Origin: Stomorhina lunata
Lineage: Eukaryota; Arthropoda; Insecta; Diptera; Rhiniidae
Assembly (NCBI GenBank): GCA_933228675.1
Contig: OW121741.1
Span: 119,767,564-119,831,563, forward strand
Length of the DNA stretch: 64,000 nt
Direction: 5' to 3'
Numbering within the stretch: the stretch's first letter is position 1; each line of letters begins with the position of its first letter. The position numbers and the translations under genes were made by a program. Positions 58,771-64,000 of this stretch are shown piece by piece. The notes beneath the pieces are model-generated. The model saw only the letters and a program-made list of their open reading frames with translations, made no database searches and was not told the DNA's origin.

Positions 58771-59160
58771 AATCATAAAATTTGTAAAAATAAAAAAACA
58801 AAATTAGAAATTTTTTTCAAAATTTCCTATAAAAAAAGACATTTTTAAAAAATTTCTTATAAAAATAGTAAATTTTTGTTAAAATTTGATATTAAAATAT
58901 TAAATTTTTTAATTTAATTTTTGAAAAATTTTTGTATAAACAAATTTGATTTTGGAAAAATTTCCTATAAAAATAAGAAATTTTTGAAAAATTTCCTATT
59001 GGAATAAAAAATTTTTTAAAAAGTTTCTATAAAAATAAGAATTTTTTAAAATTTTGTTTAAAAATTAAGCAGAGTTGAAAGTTTTCCTATTAAAATAAGA
59101 AATTTTTAAAAAATTTCCTATAAAAATAAGTACAATTTAACACGAAAATTGAAATATATC
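58771..59160. repeat. Degenerate dyad satellite edge
   Basis: Irregular TTTTTGAAAAATTTCCTATAAAAATAAG units, the decayed continuation of family O/G beyond the foldback relative. Confidence 0.7.
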
Positions 59161-60407
59161 CTATAAAAAGAGTAAATATTTTTATGATGACAATAAATTT
59201 GAAAAAAAACTCTTATTTATTATTTAATGTTAAATATTTTAAATATATTTATTTCATTAAAATTTTTTTGTCACTATTTTCGCTAAAATATCTAATTATA
59301 ATAATTTAGTATTTAAATTTGTTAATTATGCTATTTGTGGGTATTTATAGAATTCAATACTAACAAAAAAATTTATAAATAAATTGCACAGAAATAACTT
59401 AGGAATGATCAAATTTAATCGGAACTTAAAACATCAAATTTAGTTCTAGGTTCTCTACATAGATAAAAGGATTGGTAATAAAAAGTATCCAATAATAAAC
59501 AGTTTAGTAGTTGTGTATGACATCTGATATCTTGTTAAACGATTTCAAGGATAATATGCGAATTTTTTGCTAATACTTTAGGCTCTTACTTTCAATCATT
59601 TTATTGGTCTAGCCTAATATATTTAAGTAAATTAAAGTGTATAGATATTAAAATTGATATTAAACTAAGGATTTAAATGAATGTTTTAATGATGCATAAT
59701 ACATAGTTTCGCATACATTAACAAAAACGCTTATACATTGATACTCTAGTATATTAGAGTTCGATTACATTTATTGTTGGAATATTTAAAAGTGGAAACA
59801 AATATTTTAAATAAATTCCTAATACGTAGAAATGCGCGAATTCCTGCATATTGTTTATAGAATTTAAATTACTGATATTATTTCGACGATATATACATAT
59901 GCATATAACTCATAGACATTTGTAAACTATAATATATTGCTATAAAACGAAATTCGCCCCATCAGAAATACCGCCTACTATATATAAGCCCCACTACATC
60001 CACATCCATACCATCACATTTGTATTGGCATTAGTCCTTCGAACAAATACTCAGCCAATTGCGTTTAATAAATTGATTAAATTAAGTAAGTGCTCTAATT
60101 TGTTTATTGTTCATATAATTATATTAAGTAAATACAAGTAAACAATTTGAGCAAAAAAAAAAATTATAATAAATTATTTTGTACATTTTTTAGTCTATAG
60201 AAATGCAATATAATCAATATTTATTTGAGCAAATAATGAGATCATTTATATCGTGTAATTATATTATTTATTATAACAATGTTAAGTTATTTTTAATTTG
60301 CTTAAATTTTTTTTAATAAATTCTCATATAAAACAACAAGAAAAAAATAAAAACCATAGAAAAATAGTTGGTTCAATACAAAGAAATCAATATTTATGTC
60401 AAAAAAA
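59161..60407. other. Non-satellite stretch with a candidate promoter
   Basis: AT-rich DNA without satellites; the 59,945-60,060 part is clearly less AT-rich than its surroundings and holds the candidate promoter listed separately. No open frame of note. Confidence 0.5.
59979..60093 (+). promoter_or_regulatory. Candidate core promoter and non-coding first exon
   Basis: TATATATAAG at 59,979-59,988 lies in a C-rich island. About 30 bp downstream, at 60,014-60,020, is TCACATT, an insect initiator-like site (start near 60,016). About 70 bp of leader-like sequence ends at GTAAGTGC (GT at 60,086), a strong splice donor match. There is no ATG between start and donor, so the exon would be untranslated, and the satellite at 60.4-63.2 kb would be in the first intron. 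This rests on signal spacing and composition only. Confidence 0.35.
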
Positions 60408-63235
60408 AACTTTCTATTAAAAGGAAATTTTTAACACATTTCTTACTTTTATAGGAAATATTGCAAAAATTTCTTATTTTTATAAGAATTATTTCTGAAA
60501 TTTTGTATTATTTTAGGAAATTTTTTTTTTTTTAAATTTCCTATTTTTTATAGACAACTTTCTAAAACTTCTTAATTTAACAGGAACATTTTGAAATATT
60601 TCTTGTTATTATAGGAATATTTTTCAAAATTTTCTATTTTTAAAAAATTTAGTTTTATAGGGGAATTTTTGAAAATTCCAAAATTTCTTATTTTTATAGA
60701 AAATTTTTCAAAAATTTCTTATTTTTATATGAAATTTTTCAAAAATTTCTTATTTTTATATGAAATTTTTCAAAAATTTCTTATTTTTATTGGAAAATTT
60801 TCAAAAATGTATTATTTTTATAAAAAATTTTTCAAAAATTTATTATTTTCAAAGGAAGTTTTTTAAAAATTTCTTATTTTTATATGAAATTTTTTTAAAA
60901 TTTCTTATTTTAAAAGGAACCTTTTCAAAAATATCTTATTTTATAGGAAATTTTTGAAAAATTTCTTATTTTTATAGGAAAATTTTCAAAAATTTTCTTA
61001 TTTTTATATCAAATTTTTTAAAGATTTCTTATTTAAGTAGGAAATTTTTCAAAAATTTTATATTTTGATGGAAAATTTAAAAAAAAAGTTTCGAATATTT
61101 CCTATTCTTATAGGAAATTTTTTAAAAATTTCTTAATTTTATAGGGAATTTTTAAAAAAGTTCTTGTTTTTATTCGAAATTTTTAAAAAATGTCTTATTT
61201 TATAGAAAATTTTTCAAAAATTTCTTATTTTTATAGGAAAATTTTCAAAAATTTCTTATTTTTGTAGGAAAATTTTCAAAAATTTGTTATTTTTATATGA
61301 ATTTTTTAAAAAATTATTATTTGTATAGGAAATTTTTCAAAATTGTTTTATTTTTATAGAAAATTTTTGAAAAATTATTATTTGGGAAATTTTTCAAAAA
61401 TTTTTTAGTTTTTTAGGAAAATTTTGGGATTTTCTTATTTTCTTAATTTTTCAAAAATTTCTTATTTGTATAAAAAAATGTTTAAAAATTTCTTATTTTT
61501 ATAAGAACATTTTATATTTTTATAGGAAATTTTTCAAAATTTTCTTATCTTTATAGAACATTTTTCAAAAATTTCTTATTTTTATAGCAAATTTTTAAAA
61601 AATTCTAATTTTTATAGGTAATTTTTAAAAAAAATTTTTCAAAAATTTCTTATTTTTATAGGAAATTTTTTAAAAATTTCTTATTTTTATAATATTTCGT
61701 TCAAAAATTTCCTTTATTGATAGGAATTTTTTCAAAAAATTCTTATTTTTATAGGAAATTTTTCAAAAATTTCCTATTTTTATACGAAATTTTTCAAAAA
61801 ATTTTTTAATTTTCTAGAAAAATCTTTAAAAATTTTCTATTTTTGTAGGAAGTTTTTTAAGAACTTCTGATTTTTATAAAAAATTTTTCAAAAATTTCTA
61901 ATTTATATAGGAAATTTTTCAAAATTTTCTTATTTTTATAGGAAATTGTTGGAAAATTGCTTCATTTTAAAGGGACTTCTTAAAAAATTTCTTATTTCTA
62001 TTGGAAATTTTTTTAAAATTTCCTATATTTATAGAAAAATTTTAAAAAATTAGTTATTTTTATAGGAAATTATCTAAAAATTTCTTATTTTTATATTACA
62101 TTTTTCTTAACTTTCTTATATTTATATGAATTTTTTTTTTTAATTTCTTATTTCTATAGGAAATTTTTCAAATTTTTTTTTATTTTATAAGCAATTTTTC
62201 AAAAATTTCTTATTTTAATAGAGTATTTTTCAAAAATTACTTATTTTTATAAGAAATTTTTTAAAAATTTCTTATTTTTATGGGATATTTTTTAAAAATT
62301 TGTTATGTTTATAGGAAAATTTTTAAAAAGTTCTTATTTTGAAAGGAAATTTTTAAAAAATTTCTTATTTTTATAGCAAAATTTTTTAAAAAGAAACTTT
62401 TCAAAAATTTCTTATTTTCATAGGAAATTTTTCAAAAATTTCTTATTTTTATTAAAAAATTTTTCAAAAATTTCTTATTTTTATAGGAAAATTTTGAATA
62501 ATTTCTTGTTTTTATAGAAACATTTTTCAAAAATTTCTTATTTTTATGGGAAATTTTCAAAAAATTTCTAACTTTTTTTTAAATTCTTATTTTTATAGGA
62601 ATTTTTTGAAAAATTTCTTACTTTTATAGGAAATTTTTCAAAATTTTCTTATTTTTTTAAGTAAATTTTTCAAAAATTTCTTAATTTTATAAGAAGTTTT
62701 TGAAAATTTTCTTATTTTTACATAAAATTTTTTAAAATTACTTAGTTTTATAGGAATTTTGTAATTCCTTTTTGTTTTGTAGAAACTTTTTGGAAAATTT
62801 TGTATTTTCTTATTTTTATATGATTTTTTTTTAAGTTTCTTAATGCTATAGGAAATTTTTCAAAAATTTCCAATTTTTATAGGGAATTTTTTTATTTCTA
62901 CAGGAAATTTTTCAAAAAATTCTTATTTTTATATTAAATTTTTAAAAAATTTACTTTTTATTTGGGAAATTTTTCATAAATTTCCCATATTTATATTAAA
63001 TTTTTTAATTTTTTTTTATATTTTTAGGAAATTTTTGAAAAATTTTGAAAAATTCAATCGATTTCTATTTAATAGAAAATTTTTTATTTTTATATGAAAT
63101 TTTTTAAAGCTTTCTTTTTTAGAGGAAGGAGATTTTGAAAGGAGATTTTTCAAATATTTCTTATTTTTGTAGAAAATTTTTGAACATTTTCTTATGTTTA
63201 ATATTTAAATTACTTGTTATTTTTATAAATTGAAA
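60408..63235. repeat. Degenerate 31-bp dyad satellite (family G variant)
   Basis: About 90 diverged units of AGGAAATTTTTCAAAAATTTCTTATTTTTAT type, plus orientation, with the same uncompensated G-T position as the 46.6-48.3 kb array. Indels and T-run changes are frequent. Confidence 0.9.
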
Positions 63236-64000
63236 TTTTTTCTCCTTAATTAAATAAATATTAAACAAAATCACGCAATAGTAATGACATTTTAGTTATG
63301 TTTTAATTTATAATTAAATTTTGTAATTTTTTTTAATCAGTCTACATTGTTTCAATTATGTTTTCATAAACTAATTAAAATATTTAGGGTTAAAAAAAAA
63401 TTAAATAAATTCATAACGAAAAACATTTGTTAGAGAATTTATTATTACATTAAATGGTTTTAAATGGCAATGCAAACAATTGTAATTAATTTTTGAATAA
63501 GATTGTAATTACACAACAAACAGTTATTGTGAAAAAATTTAACAAAAACAATTAGGAAACAAGGATTCCTGGTTATACAAAAAAGTGTTGTTAAAATATG
63601 ATACCTAATATCATATTTTTAATTATATAATACATATTTTAGAAATATATTAAAAAAAATCCCTTTTTTTGTCGGTATTAGTTCAAAATTACATGTCATT
63701 AGCATTAACATCTGTTTTCAAAATCATCATCATTAATATTAAATTTTTTTTTTTAATTTGTCTCAATTATTTTTAATGGACTTTAGAATTTTATTTTACC
63801 ATGTAATATTTATGACTCTGACAATTGTTGTTTATGATTGACATTAGATATTGACTGAAAAAATTTTAAATGTGTAATTGAGTCTATAATTGATTAAAAT
63901 GTTATATATAATATTTTTTTTAAGCTAACATTAAAATTTTTCATATTTAATTTCAAAAAATAGTTATGTTGAAACTTTTTATATTAAAGAAATGTTAGAT
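63236..64000. other. AT-rich non-coding end of window
   Basis: No satellite units, gene or RNA recognised. Confidence 0.4.

Overview
This window is non-coding, very AT-rich eukaryotic DNA, almost certainly from a dipteran insect and most likely a calyptrate fly. The reasons are a Ty3/gypsy LTR retrotransposon with a tRNA-Lys primer site, a decayed mariner/Tc1-type transposase, a 5'-truncated non-LTR (LINE) tail, and dispersed repeats ending in a GTGGGTATA-like hairpin that I recall from such genomes. No database search was possible, so the taxonomic call is inference. I recognise no complete host protein-coding gene; most long open frames are by-products of tandem arrays whose period is divisible by three.

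Layout. About half of the window is tandem satellite DNA. 1.77-2.31, 5.59-7.56 and 7.91-8.05 kb hold a 27/28-bp family, and 9.60-11.04 kb holds the same family inverted. 11.74-14.14 kb is a 19-bp family. 19.77-21.64 kb is a 31-bp family. 23.07-25.17 kb is a 30-bp family, found again at 28.12-31.77 kb in both orientations. 25.18-26.12, 46.58-48.35, 49.64-51.62, 54.18-58.42 and 60.41-63.24 kb belong to a 31-bp palindromic family. 33.01-34.29 kb holds two 12-bp families, and 45.41-46.54 kb another 30-bp family. Nearly all of these monomers contain a perfect or near-perfect inverted repeat of A/T tracts around a short family-specific centre. The 31-bp family is a 27-bp palindrome plus a 4-bp spacer, and a base-pair difference between two of its arrays is compensated on both arms.

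The clearest genetic element is a complete 9,416-bp Ty3/gypsy retrotransposon on the minus strand (34,738-44,153). It has near-identical 2.1-kb LTRs, a 4-bp TGTT target-site duplication, a tRNA-Lys-type primer site, an intact gag, and an intact pol (protease, reverse transcriptase, RNase H, integrase) in the -1 frame overlapping gag. It has no env. The LTR identity and open frames indicate a very recent insertion that may still be active.

Other parts are a 53-bp LINE tail with an 11-bp target duplication at 15.6 kb, an internally deleted mariner-like transposase at 15.86-16.19 kb, and a foldback element with 306-bp arms at 28.24-29.05 kb with a diverged relative at 58.56-58.77 kb. There are also calyptrate-type dispersed repeats at 16.6-18.65 and 53.44-54.18 kb, and a 0.56-kb tandem duplication at 2.58-3.64 kb. 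Two places look like possible host promoter plus first exon: TATATAAG at 59.98 kb with a splice donor at 60.086 kb, and TATAAAAG at 8.89 kb with a short ATG exon at 9.06 kb. If real, the satellite arrays would lie in long introns or between genes.
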